Source of the DNA: an uncultured Selenomonas sp. | GTDB lineage: Bacteria; Bacillota; Negativicutes; Selenomonadales; Selenomonadaceae | Reading direction: 5' to 3' | Assembly (NCBI GenBank): GCA_937981305.1 | Contig: CALJPB010000276.1 | Span: 1-16,235, forward strand | Length of the DNA stretch: 16,235 nucleotides | Shown here: one piece after another, positions 6,641-13,357 of the stretch | Position numbering within the stretch: position 1 is the stretch's first letter | Layout: every line of letters starts with the position of its first letter | Made by a program: the position numbers and the translations under genes | The notes under the pieces: model-generated | Databases searched by the model: none | The model's input: only the letters and a program-made list of their open reading frames with translations | What the model was told of the DNA's origin: nothing

Positions 6641-8170
6641 ATGTCCACAGTCCAGGAAAAAATTGAGCTCATGCTGGAGAAGAAAGAACATCTCATGCAG
6701 GGCGGCGGCGCGAAGGCGATCGAAAAGCAGCACGGCAAGGGCAAGCTCACCGCGCGTGAGCGCCTGAACCTGCTCTTCGATGAGGAGACCTTCGTCGAGC
6801 TGGATATGTTCGTCCGCCACCGCTGCACGAACTTCGGGCAGGATAAGAAGGAACTGCCGGGTGAGGGCGTTGTGACGGGCTACGGCACGGTCAACGGCCG
6901 CCTCGTCTACGCATTCGCACAGGACTTCACCGTTGAGGGCGGTTCGCTCGGCGAAAAGCACGCACACAAGATCTGGAAGGTCATGGATCTCGCGATGAAG
7001 ATGGGCGCACCCTGCATCGGCATCAACGATTCGGGCGGCGCACGCATCCAGGAGGCGGTTGACGCACTCTCGGGCTACGGCGGCATCTTCTACCGCAACA
7101 CGAAGTCCTCGGGTGTCATCCCGCAGATCTCCGTCATCATGGGCCCCTGCGCGGGCGGCGCGGTCTACAGCCCCGCACTCACGGACTTCATCTTCATGGT
7201 GAAGAACACGAGCCAGATGTTCATCACGGGCCCTGCCGTTATCAAGTCCGTTACGGCGGAGGAGGTTACGGCGGAGGCACTCGGCGGTGCGATGACGCAC
7301 AACAGCCGTTCCGGTGTCGCGCATTTTGCGGCGGAGAACGATGAGGACTGCATTGACCAGATCCGCTATCTGCTCTCCTTCCTCCCGAGCAACAACATGG
7401 AGGAGACCCCGCGCGTCGAGACGGGCGATGACCCGAACCGTCAGGATGAGAGCCTGAACACGCTCATCCCCGACAACCCGAACGCGCCGTACGACATGAA
7501 GGATGTCATCCGTGCGCTCGTCGACAACGGCGAGTTCTACGAGGTGCACCAGCATTTCGCGACGAACATCATCTGCTGCTTCGCACGCTTTGACGGCCGC
7601 ACGGTCGGCATCATCGCGAACGAGCCGAACGTCATGGCAGGCTGCCTCGATGTCGACGCGTCCAACAAGTCGGCGCGCTTCATCCGCTTCTGCGATGCGT
7701 TCAACATTCCGCTCGTCAACCTCGTCGACGTGCCGGGCTTCCTGCCGGGTGTCGATCAGGAGTACAGCGGCATCATCCGCCACGGCGCAAAGATGCTCTA
7801 CGCGTACAGCGAGGCGACGGTGCCCAAGGTCACGGTCATCACGCGCAAGGCGTACGGCGGCTCCTACATCGCAATGTGCAACCGCGAGCTCGGTGCGGAT
7901 CAGGTCATGGCATGGCCGACGTCCGAGATCGCTGTCATGGGACCTGCGGGTGCTGCAAACATCATCTTCCGCAAGGATCCGGACAAGGATGCGCGTACGG
8001 CGGAGTACATCGAGGAGTTTGCGACCCCGTACAAGGCGGCGGAGCGCGGCTACATCGACATGGTCATCACGCCGAGCGAGACGCGCCCCTACATCATCAC
8101 GGCACTCAACGCGCTCTCGAGCAAGCGTGAGGACAACCCCGCGAAGAAGCACGGGAACATTCCGCTCTAA
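6641..8170 (+). CDS. mmdA: Methylmalonyl-CoA decarboxylase alpha subunit (carboxyltransferase)
   Basis: This 509-residue biotin-dependent carboxyltransferase belongs to the MmdA/PccB/transcarboxylase-12S family and has two crotonase-like halves. The N-terminal half shows HGKGKLTARERL (31-42), FAQDFTVEGGSLG (92-104), SGGARIQEAVDALSGYG (131-147) and GPCAGGAVYSPAL (168-180), which shape the acyl-CoA site and oxyanion hole. The C-terminal half shows VPGFLPGVDQEYSGIIRHGAK and KAYGGSYIAM, the biotin-facing site. It transfers the carboxyl group of (S)-methylmalonyl-CoA to biotin on the carrier encoded downstream and releases propionyl-CoA. ATGs at 6638 and 6641 are adjacent; the second has better spacing (6 nt) from AGGAGG. 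A propionyl-CoA carboxylase role cannot be excluded from sequence alone, but the operon favours decarboxylation or transcarboxylation. Confidence 0.92.
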   Translation: MSTVQEKIELMLEKKEHLMQGGGAKAIEKQHGKGKLTARERLNLLFDEETFVELDMFVRHRCTNFGQDKKELPGEGVVTGYGTVNGRLVYAFAQDFTVEGGSLGEKHAHKIWKVMDLAMKMGAPCIGINDSGGARIQEAVDALSGYGGIFYRNTKSSGVIPQISVIMGPCAGGAVYSPALTDFIFMVKNTSQMFITGPAVIKSVTAEEVTAEALGGAMTHNSRSGVAHFAAENDEDCIDQIRYLLSFLPSNNMEETPRVETGDDPNRQDESLNTLIPDNPNAPYDMKDVIRALVDNGEFYEVHQHFATNIICCFARFDGRTVGIIANEPNVMAGCLDVDASNKSARFIRFCDAFNIPLVNLVDVPGFLPGVDQEYSGIIRHGAKMLYAYSEATVPKVTVITRKAYGGSYIAMCNRELGADQVMAWPTSEIAVMGPAGAANIIFRKDPDKDARTAEYIEEFATPYKAAERGYIDMVITPSETRPYIITALNALSSKREDNPAKKHGNIPL

Positions 8171-8182
8171 GGGAGGAACAAC

Positions 8183-8320
8183 ATGGCTGCAAACACAGTT
8201 GCACCGGAGATCGTCGCTGCCATCACCGCCGCTGTTCAGTCGGCGATGGGGTCGAAGGTTGTCGCCGTGCGCATCAAACCCGCAGAGGTTTGGACGCTCG
8301 CCAACCGCAGCAATCTGTAA
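8183..8320 (+). CDS. mmdE: Methylmalonyl-CoA decarboxylase epsilon-like small subunit (45 aa)
   Basis: This short gene encodes 45 residues, from an ATG 12 nt after mmdA with GGGAGG 6 nt upstream. Its sequence runs PEIVAAITAAVQSAMG, then VVAVRIKP, then a W-x-L-A-N-R end. This pattern matches the C-terminal segment of OadG/delta-type decarboxylase subunits (E-V-V-A-A-I-x-A-A, then I-R-x-x, then W-x-x-A-x-R). In Veillonella the 55-residue epsilon subunit is known to resemble the delta C-terminus and to stabilise the complex. This protein has no transmembrane segment, so unlike delta it cannot anchor the complex. It lies between mmdA and the biotin carrier, as expected. Family assignment is by remembered motif, not a search, and the gene is short enough for automated annotation to miss. 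Confidence 0.78.
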   Translation: MAANTVAPEIVAAITAAVQSAMGSKVVAVRIKPAEVWTLANRSNL

Positions 8321-8326
8321 GGAAAC

Positions 8327-8390
8327 CCTGTCTACACAGGAAGTCTGTCGCGGGGGAAGCATCAATGAAACGGCGTGTTTCCCTTGGGAA
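8327..8390 (+). promoter_or_regulatory. Competing stem-loops upstream of the biotin-carrier gene
   Basis: CCTGT-CTAC-ACAGG (8327-8340) makes a small stem. GGGAAGCA (8354-8361) can pair with TGTTTCCC (8376-8383) through one G-U pair, while the same TTCCC (8379-8383) can instead pair with GGGAA (8386-8390) across a TT link that is too tight without fraying. These last two pairings exclude each other. The ribosome site GGAGG follows at 8401. Confidence 0.35.
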
Positions 8391-8413
8391 TATAAATGTT
8401 GGAGGAATAACAC

Positions 8414-8809
8414 ATGAAGAAGTTCAACATCACGGTCAACGGCACTGCTTATGAGGTTGAGGTCGAGGAGGTACGCGCAGCGGGTGCCGCTGCTCCGGCT
8501 GCCGCTCCGCGCGCTGCTGCACCTGCTCCGGCGGCTGCACCGGCACCGGCTGCGCCTGCAGCACCGGCAGCCCCTGCGGCAGCGGCGGGCGCTGGTGAGA
8601 GCTCCGTGGACGCTCCGATGCCCGGCAAGATCATCGAGGTCAAGGTTGCGGTCGGCCAGGCAGTCAAGGCGGGCGACACGCTCCTCATCCTCGAGGCGAT
8701 GAAGATGCAGAACGAGATCGCTGCACCGGCGGACGGCACGGTCAAGGCGGTCAACGTCTCGGCAGGCCAGTCAGTCAAGGTGCGCGAGTCCCTCGTCATC
8801 CTCGGCTGA
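8414..8809 (+). CDS. mmdC: Biotin carboxyl carrier protein (methylmalonyl-CoA decarboxylase gamma subunit)
   Basis: The 131-residue carrier has three parts. The N-terminal beta segment MKKFNITVNGTAYEVEVEEV is shared by decarboxylase gamma subunits and the transcarboxylase 1.3S subunit. A flexible Ala/Pro linker follows (about 22-60). The biotinyl domain (64-131) contains EAMKM at 94-98, where K97 is the lysine that receives biotin. Conserved APMPGKI (67-73) and PADGTV (105-110) flank the hammerhead fold. It shuttles the carboxyl group from MmdA to the next partner. In the sodium pump that partner is the membrane beta subunit, which is not encoded here; in a transcarboxylase it is a pyruvate-binding subunit. 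The ATG has GGAGG about 8 nt upstream. A strong terminator 22 nt after the stop makes this the last gene of the operon. Confidence 0.93.
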   Translation: MKKFNITVNGTAYEVEVEEVRAAGAAAPAAAPRAAAPAPAAAPAPAAPAAPAAPAAAAGAGESSVDAPMPGKIIEVKVAVGQAVKAGDTLLILEAMKMQNEIAAPADGTVKAVNVSAGQSVKVRESLVILG

Positions 8810-8830
8810 TCACTCGAACAAGATACATTT

Positions 8831-8857
8831 GGGAGTCCCGCAAGGGACTCCTTTTTA
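8831..8857 (+). terminator. Rho-independent terminator of the propionate operon
   Basis: GGAGTCCC (8832-8839) and GGGACTCC (8844-8851) pair perfectly around a GCAA tetraloop (GNRA class, very stable), followed by TTTTT. It ends the operon that begins before 1325. Confidence 0.94.
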
Positions 8858-8886
8858 TTGCACGCAGAATCGTTCTTTGTTATAAT
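8858..8886 (+). promoter_or_regulatory. Promoter of the Cof phosphatase gene
   Basis: A perfect TATAAT is at 8881-8886 with an extended TGT immediately before it. A TTGCAC -35 is at 8858-8863, at the ideal 17-nt spacing. Transcription would begin near 8893. The -35 box starts only 2 nt after the terminator T run. Confidence 0.8.
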
Positions 8887-8917
8887 GAAAGCGTTGTATA
8901 CAGAAGAGGGGGACGGG

Positions 8918-9721
8918 ATGATACGGCTGATCTTTTCGGATATGGACGGAACGCTGCTCGACGAGAACGGGAATCTGCCCGCAGAGTTTGGCACGGTGTA
9001 TGCGCGTCTAAAGGAGCGGGGGATTCGATTCGCGCCTGCATCAGGGCGGCAGTACGCCTCGCTCGTGCAGACGTTTGCACCGTGGCGCGATGAGATGATC
9101 TTTCTCGCGGAGAACGGAACGCTCGTGATGGAGGGCGGCAGCGAGCTGTTTTCTCATCCTGTGGACACATCGCTCGCACTTGCTGTGATGCGGACAGGGG
9201 AGAGGCTGCCTCGTGTGCACTCCGTGTACTGCGGGAAAAAGTGCGGCTATCTTCATGCGGTGGACAATACGGAATCCTTTCGCACGGAGCTTGCAAAATA
9301 CGTGTCGGATTCGGTTGTGGTGGAGGACTTTGCCGCTGTCGATGATGTGCCGATCAAGATGGCGTTCTGCGACCCGACGGGCAATGCCGCGCAGACGATC
9401 TATCCAACCATGCAGCAGTATGCGGATCGGATGCAGGTGACCCTCTCCAGTGCCGAGTGGGTGGATGTCTACGCGCAGGGCGTGAGCAAGGGCGTTGCCG
9501 CACAGCGTGTGCAGGAGCGATTCGGCATCACGCCCGATGAATGCGTAGCGTTCGGCGACTATGGGAACGATCTGGAGCTCATGGATGCCGTGACGTACAG
9601 CTTTGCGATGGAGAACGCGATCCCTGCGGTACAGGAACGCGCACGCTATCGTGCACCGAGCAATCGGGAGCACGGTGTCATGGCGGTCTGTGAACGCATT
9701 CTCGCGGGTGAGTTTGACTGA
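8918..9721 (+). CDS. Cof-type HAD-superfamily phosphatase
   Basis: This 267-residue protein belongs to the Cof (HAD IIB) family. Motif I is DMDGT, with nucleophile D8 and acid D10. Motif II is the serine in ASGR (S42), motif III is K191 in VSKG, and motif IV is GDYGND (213-218) with the magnesium-binding D214 and D218. The cap domain lies between motifs II and III. Members dephosphorylate small substrates such as sugar phosphates, FMN or pyridoxal phosphate, and the substrate cannot be told from sequence. The ATG at 8918 is chosen because the upstream in-frame start at 8858 lies within the -35 box of the promoter, before the expected transcription start, and because MIRLIFSDMDGT is the normal start of the family. 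The next gene follows after 8 nt. Confidence 0.92.
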   Translation: MIRLIFSDMDGTLLDENGNLPAEFGTVYARLKERGIRFAPASGRQYASLVQTFAPWRDEMIFLAENGTLVMEGGSELFSHPVDTSLALAVMRTGERLPRVHSVYCGKKCGYLHAVDNTESFRTELAKYVSDSVVVEDFAAVDDVPIKMAFCDPTGNAAQTIYPTMQQYADRMQVTLSSAEWVDVYAQGVSKGVAAQRVQERFGITPDECVAFGDYGNDLELMDAVTYSFAMENAIPAVQERARYRAPSNREHGVMAVCERILAGEFD

Positions 9722-9729
9722 GGTGTGCC

Positions 9730-10581
9730 ATGCGCTTTGACTATCATATGCACCTTGAATACGGCTCGTATGACGAGGCCTATGCGGAGGGGTTCGTCCG
9801 CGCAGCGGCGGCGCGCGGCGTTCATGAGATCGGCTTTTCCGAGCACTCGCACACCTTTCCGGAGTTCGAGCAGCTCTACTACGACGATCTCATCCTGGAC
9901 GACAGCTTTGTCGGCAGCTTTCAGCGCAAATGGCTGAAGACGAACAAGTTCAAGTACACGCTTGACGAATACTTTGCATTCATTGAAAAACTGCAAAAAA
10001 AGCACAAGGTACGCGCGGGCATCGAGGTCTGCAACTTCCAAAATCAGGAGGCGGTCGCAAAGATTCTCAAGGCGTACCCCTTTGACTATGTGATCGGGTC
10101 CGTGCACTTCCTGCGCGGATGGGCGTATGACACGGGGGCGATCAAAGCGGAGTGGGACAACCACCCCCTTGAGGACATCTACGAATGGTACACGCAGGAG
10201 GTGGAAAAACTCGCGGCAGCGGGGCTCTACGATGCGCTCGGACATCCGTTCAACATCCGCCTCTATCGTTACTTCCCCGATTTCGATGTCACGCCGTATC
10301 TGGAGCGTGTGGCACGGGCGATGAAGGCGGCGGACATGATCGTTGACCTCAACACGGGGACGTACTACCGCTACCCCGTGGAGGAGTTCTCGCCGTATCC
10401 GGACTTTATGCGCGTGGCGCGGGCATATGAGCTGCCGCTCATCACGACCTCGGACGCGCACAAGCCGGAGGACTGTGCGCGTTACAACGAGGAGGCGGTG
10501 CAGTATGCACGCTCCTTTGGATTCACGGAGCAGATTCATTTCACGGGCGGGCGTACGCGTGCGTGCGTCCCTCTGGACTAG
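9730..10581 (+). CDS. PHP-domain histidinol-phosphatase (HisK/HisJ-like)
   Basis: The 283-residue product carries the full set of PHP metal ligands: H6 and H8 (DYHMH), E38, H39 and H41 (FSEHSH), E99 (AGIEV), H126 (GSVHF), H172 (GHPFNI), and D242 and H244 (SDAHKP). This layout is that of the Firmicute histidinol-phosphatase HisK family, which hydrolyses L-histidinol phosphate in histidine biosynthesis with a trinuclear metal centre. No other his gene is nearby, so a related phosphoesterase role remains possible. The start ATG is 8 nt after the Cof gene, with a GAGGTG ribosome site overlapping that gene's stop codon. The pair is therefore co-transcribed, two phosphatases of unrelated folds side by side. 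Confidence 0.82.
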   Translation: MRFDYHMHLEYGSYDEAYAEGFVRAAAARGVHEIGFSEHSHTFPEFEQLYYDDLILDDSFVGSFQRKWLKTNKFKYTLDEYFAFIEKLQKKHKVRAGIEVCNFQNQEAVAKILKAYPFDYVIGSVHFLRGWAYDTGAIKAEWDNHPLEDIYEWYTQEVEKLAAAGLYDALGHPFNIRLYRYFPDFDVTPYLERVARAMKAADMIVDLNTGTYYRYPVEEFSPYPDFMRVARAYELPLITTSDAHKPEDCARYNEEAVQYARSFGFTEQIHFTGGRTRACVPLD

Positions 10582-10599
10582 AGAAAGGAGTGCCAAAGG

Positions 10600-11475
10600 A
10601 TGCGTTGTGTTGTCAGTCTCGTTACGACCCTGTTCTTCTTGCTTGTCCTGTGTCCCGCAGCCCTTGCAGCGGAGTATGCGTGGACATTCGTGAGTGCATC
10701 GGAGAAGTATTCGAAATACTATGCACCCGCCTCCGTACGTGTGCTGCAGCAGATGATCCCGGCAGCAGGAACTGCGTCTGTGGCGACCGAGATCACCGCC
10801 GAGATCAAGACGACCCTCAGCTATGCGGGGGCGGAGGAGACGATCCGCAACTATCAGATCGAACACGTCATCGAGGATCCGGGACAACTTGCGTATACGA
10901 TTGCCACGGTGCGGGTTGTTCCGCAGCAGCGTACCTTGCAGTACATCAACGAGACATTCTACGATGCGGCGGGCAATGTCCTTTGGTCCAAGGCAGAGGG
11001 CAGAGAGAAGGAGATGAACTCCCAGCAGTTTGACGAGGAGTTCTATGCCGTGATTGTCGATACCGTCTTTCATCAGGGGGAGCTCGATCGGATGCACGCA
11101 GATGATCGTTGGATTCTCCTGTGGTCGGACGACGTTGTCGGTGGAACGCGAACGCAGGTAACGGCGGATACCTCGACCATGCGGCGTATGGGGGACAACC
11201 TCATCTTCTGGGCGTGGACAGAGGTGCGTGATGCGGACGGCAAGGCGCTTGAGATCAAATTTGACAAGCGTGCGGTGAACCTGCCGCAGGGAACGGAACG
11301 CATTGTCACGGGGAAATACTGGTCGCCCGCAGAGGGATGGCATCCACTTGAGGATGCCTACGAGGGGGCGTACCGTATGATCCACTCCGAGTCCCCCGAG
11401 GGGCGCGGACTCATCCGTCTGCGTGCCTTTGCGGACGGCTATGCAACGTGGGTCAAACGCTATCAGCTATCGTGA
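10600..11475 (+). CDS. Secreted protein of unknown function
   Basis: The function is not recognised. The 291-residue product opens with a signal peptide: MRC, a hydrophobic core (about 4-18) and a likely cleavage site after ALA at 23. The mature part looks like two beta-rich halves. The first (about 25-150) begins YAWTFVSASEKYSKYYAP. The second (about 165-291) begins DRWILLWSDDVVGG and includes a pattern of D-T-S-T-M-R-R-M-G-D followed by an FWAW strand, which is reminiscent of the surface-adhesin E type of small exported domain (W, then D-x-x-S, then r-x-G-x, then W). That resemblance is a memory-based inference. The start has AAGGAG 9 nt upstream and lies 18 nt after the phosphatase gene. 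A weak stem (11474-11495) overlaps its stop codon. Confidence 0.7.
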   Translation: MRCVVSLVTTLFFLLVLCPAALAAEYAWTFVSASEKYSKYYAPASVRVLQQMIPAAGTASVATEITAEIKTTLSYAGAEETIRNYQIEHVIEDPGQLAYTIATVRVVPQQRTLQYINETFYDAAGNVLWSKAEGREKEMNSQQFDEEFYAVIVDTVFHQGELDRMHADDRWILLWSDDVVGGTRTQVTADTSTMRRMGDNLIFWAWTEVRDADGKALEIKFDKRAVNLPQGTERIVTGKYWSPAEGWHPLEDAYEGAYRMIHSESPEGRGLIRLRAFADGYATWVKRYQLS

Positions 11476-11497
11476 TGCGACGAATCGGGCGCATCTT
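11474..11497 (+). terminator. Weak stem-loop at the end of the secreted-protein gene
   Basis: GATGCG (11474-11479) pairs with CGCATC (11490-11495) around a 10-nt loop, followed by only three T residues. It overlaps the TGA stop codon. It would at most reduce read-through into metA. Confidence 0.3.
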
Positions 11498-11520
11498 TCC
11501 GGGGAGGGAAAACGGACCAT

Positions 11521-12468
11521 ATGCCCATTAAAATACCGAATCATTTACCGGCGACCAACATTCTCGAAGGGGAGAATGTCTTTGTCATGAATGCGGCGCG
11601 CGCGTACGGACAGGACATCCGTCCGCTGCGCATCCTCATTCTGAACCTCATGCCGATCAAGGACGTGACCGAGACGCAGCTCCTGCGCCTGCTCGGCAAC
11701 ACCCCCTTGCAGGTGGAGGTGGACTTCATCTACACGGAGTCCTACATTCCCTCGCACACCTCGCGCGACTACCTCACGGAATTTTACGGCACATTTGCCG
11801 AGGTGCGCCACAAGAAATACGACGGATTCATCATCACGGGTGCGCCGATTGAGCAGCTCCCGTTCGAGCGCGTCGCCTACTGGGACGAAGTCTCCGAGAT
11901 CATGCAGTGGAGCAAGAAACACGCCTATTCGACCTTTCACATCTGCTGGGGCGCACAGGCAGGGCTCTACTATCACTACGGCATACCGAAGCACTGGACG
12001 CAGAAGAAGATCTTCGGTGTCTTCGAGCACCATCTCTGCGTGCAGCACGAGCCGCTTCTGCGCGGATTTGACGACAGCTTCTATGTACCGCACTCACGCC
12101 ATACGGAAACGCTGCGCACGGACATCGAGCGTGTGCCGGAGCTGACGGTTCTTGCCGAGGGGGATGCCGGTGTCTACATCATTGCGAACCTGCATCGCCG
12201 CCAGTTCTTCATCACGGGCCACGCCGAGTATGACCCCCTCACGCTCAAGGCGGAGTATGACCGTGATCTCATCGCGGGGCTTGACCCCGATATCCCGTGC
12301 AACTATTACCCCGAGGACGATCCGAACCGTATGCCCGTCGTGCGGTGGCGCAGCGTCGCACATCTGCTCTTTGCCAACTGGCTGAACTACTACGTCTATC
12401 AGGGAACGCCGTACGAGCTGGACAGCCTCGACAACACGGACGACTGGGAGTACCATTCCGGTCTTTGA
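11521..12468 (+). CDS. metA: Homoserine O-acyltransferase MetA, predicted acetyl-CoA specific
   Basis: The 315-residue product matches MetA throughout. It opens [11 protein letters not shown], and the catalytic cysteine is C142 in [10 protein letters not shown]234 and E236 in TGHAEYD complete the triad, and VPHSRHTE is the conserved homoserine-side segment. It makes O-acylhomoserine, the first committed step of methionine synthesis. The residue at position 111, in the TGAPIE segment, is glutamate. In characterised MetA enzymes Glu at this position gives acetyl-CoA specificity while Gly, as in E. coli, gives succinyl-CoA specificity, so O-acetylhomoserine is the predicted product despite the common name homoserine O-succinyltransferase. 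The ribosome site GGGGAGGG is about 11 nt upstream. The 45-nt gap before it is too short for a SAM riboswitch or T-box. Confidence 0.94.
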   Translation: MPIKIPNHLPATNILEGENVFVMNAARAYGQDIRPLRILILNLMPIKDVTETQLLRLLGNTPLQVEVDFIYTESYIPSHTSRDYLTEFYGTFAEVRHKKYDGFIITGAPIEQLPFERVAYWDEVSEIMQWSKKHAYSTFHICWGAQAGLYYHYGIPKHWTQKKIFGVFEHHLCVQHEPLLRGFDDSFYVPHSRHTETLRTDIERVPELTVLAEGDAGVYIIANLHRRQFFITGHAEYDPLTLKAEYDRDLIAGLDPDIPCNYYPEDDPNRMPVVRWRSVAHLLFANWLNYYVYQGTPYELDSLDNTDDWEYHSGL

Positions 12469-12478
12469 GCCGGGAATT

Positions 12479-12519
12479 CACGGATCACATAAAGTCCGGC
12501 GGAGCGGACTTTATCCGTG
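12479..12519 (+). terminator. Stem-loop terminator after metA
   Basis: ATAAAGTCCG (12489-12498) and CGGACTTTAT (12505-12514) form a perfect 10-bp stem with a 6-nt loop. CACGG (12479-12483) and CCGTG (12515-12519) can extend it across a 5-nt bulge. The U tract is only the TTTAT inside the stem, so it may be an inefficient or Rho-assisted terminator. Confidence 0.6.
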
Positions 12520-12529
12520 TGTCCCAATG

Positions 12530-12558
12530 TGTTCAGCAAAAATTCAGTTTTTTATACT
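12530..12558 (+). promoter_or_regulatory. Candidate promoter of the lysine-tailed secreted protein
   Basis: TATACT at 12553-12558 is a good -10 box. The -35 at 17-nt spacing (TGTTCA, 12530-12535) is weak. A start near 12565 would precede all candidate start codons of the next gene. Confidence 0.45.
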
Positions 12559-12598
12559 AGCATAGAGAGCAAACAATGCGTTGATGGGAGCGATAATC

Positions 12599-13246
12599 GT
12601 GCAAAAAAAATGGGGAGCGGCACTCGTTCTCTGCGCCGTTTTGCTGACGGGGGTCCGTTCCGTCGATGCCGCCGAGGAAATTCCGTCGCACGTCTATGAG
12701 TGGGTGCAGTCAACGGCACGGCAGGGCTATTATTTCAACAAGGAGCAGATTCAGTATGCCGTGGACACGCACGGACACATCGACCTTACGAAGATCGTTG
12801 TACCGACCCTTCGGATCTATGACGAGATCCAGATCCAGGATGTTGTTTCCAAACGCCGCTGGCGCATGCTGCCGCTGGACGGCTACGGCGACCTCTCGGG
12901 TGCTGCCGAGTATCTCCTGATCGACCTTGCCGCAGGTGTCGTCCACGTCACCGTGCACGAGGATCTGGACAGCGAGTGGGGGACGCTCACACGAGAGGAG
13001 AACGCGAAGGAGATCCCGCTCGCATCTCTCTCGGACAAGGATGTCGAAAAGAAATTCTTCGATGCGATCATCCACTACGCAATCGGGCATCAGGAGGAGA
13101 TGGTCCGCCGATCACACGGTATACTTACCGATGCGGATCGCAGGGCACTTGAGGAAAAGAAGCATCCGGAGCTTGCGCAGACCGACAATACCCACGATAA
13201 GCACGCGAAGAAGGATAAGAAAGAAAAGAAGAAGAAAAAAGAATAG
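12599..13246 (+). CDS. Secreted protein of unknown function with a lysine-rich C-terminus
   Basis: The function is not recognised. From the GTG at 12599 (GGGAG 8 nt upstream) the product is 215 residues: MQKKW, a hydrophobic core, and a likely cleavage after VDA at 24. In-frame TTG 12581 and ATG 12584 are alternatives with weaker ribosome sites. The mature part starts YEWVQSTARQGYYFNKEQI, has VVPTLRIYDEIQI and RRWRMLPLDG, and then a helical region. It closes with a tail of about 20 residues made almost only of Lys, Glu, Asp and His (KKDKKEKKKKKE). The opening W, YY pattern recalls the secreted protein at 10600-11475. The tail may bind envelope polyanions or simply be low-complexity. It is a single-gene unit between its own promoter and terminator. 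Confidence 0.7.
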   Translation: MQKKWGAALVLCAVLLTGVRSVDAAEEIPSHVYEWVQSTARQGYYFNKEQIQYAVDTHGHIDLTKIVVPTLRIYDEIQIQDVVSKRRWRMLPLDGYGDLSGAAEYLLIDLAAGVVHVTVHEDLDSEWGTLTREENAKEIPLASLSDKDVEKKFFDAIIHYAIGHQEEMVRRSHGILTDADRRALEEKKHPELAQTDNTHDKHAKKDKKEKKKKKE

Positions 13247-13254
13247 CAAAGGTT

Positions 13255-13291
13255 CTGCCGTCTGCCGTGTGCGCGACGGCAGTTCTTTTTT
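13255..13291 (+). terminator. Rho-independent terminator after the lysine-tailed protein
   Basis: CTGCCGTC (13255-13262) pairs with GACGGCAG (13275-13282), followed by TTCTTTTTT. A repeated CTGCCGT at 13262-13268 offers an alternative, tighter 7-bp stem with the same 3' arm. Confidence 0.88.
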
Positions 13292-13292
13292 G

Positions 13293-13321
13293 TAGCTTTT
13301 TCCGCAAAAACAAGGTATAAT
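13293..13321 (+). promoter_or_regulatory. Candidate promoter of the TPR protein gene
   Basis: A perfect TATAAT is at 13316-13321, 37 nt before the ATG. The -35 region (TAGCTT at 17-nt spacing) is a poor match. Confidence 0.5.
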
Positions 13322-13357
13322 ATAGACAGGAACTACCAGCAAAGGAAGGGACACCGC

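Noticed and set aside
6083..8413. Long open frame on the minus strand (776 codons) opposite the epimerase and mmdA
   Set aside because: Same cause: codon-bias shadow, low-complexity Arg/Asp/Ala-rich translation without family features.
8480..8595. Repetitive GC-rich sequence
   Set aside because: It is the coding sequence of the Ala/Pro linker of the biotin carrier, not a DNA repeat element.
8858..8917. Upstream start for the Cof phosphatase
   Set aside because: It lies inside the promoter, before the predicted transcription start, and family members begin at the MIRLIFSDMDGT segment.
11476..11520. Possible SAM riboswitch or T-box before metA
   Set aside because: The intergenic gap is only 45 nt and holds one weak stem.
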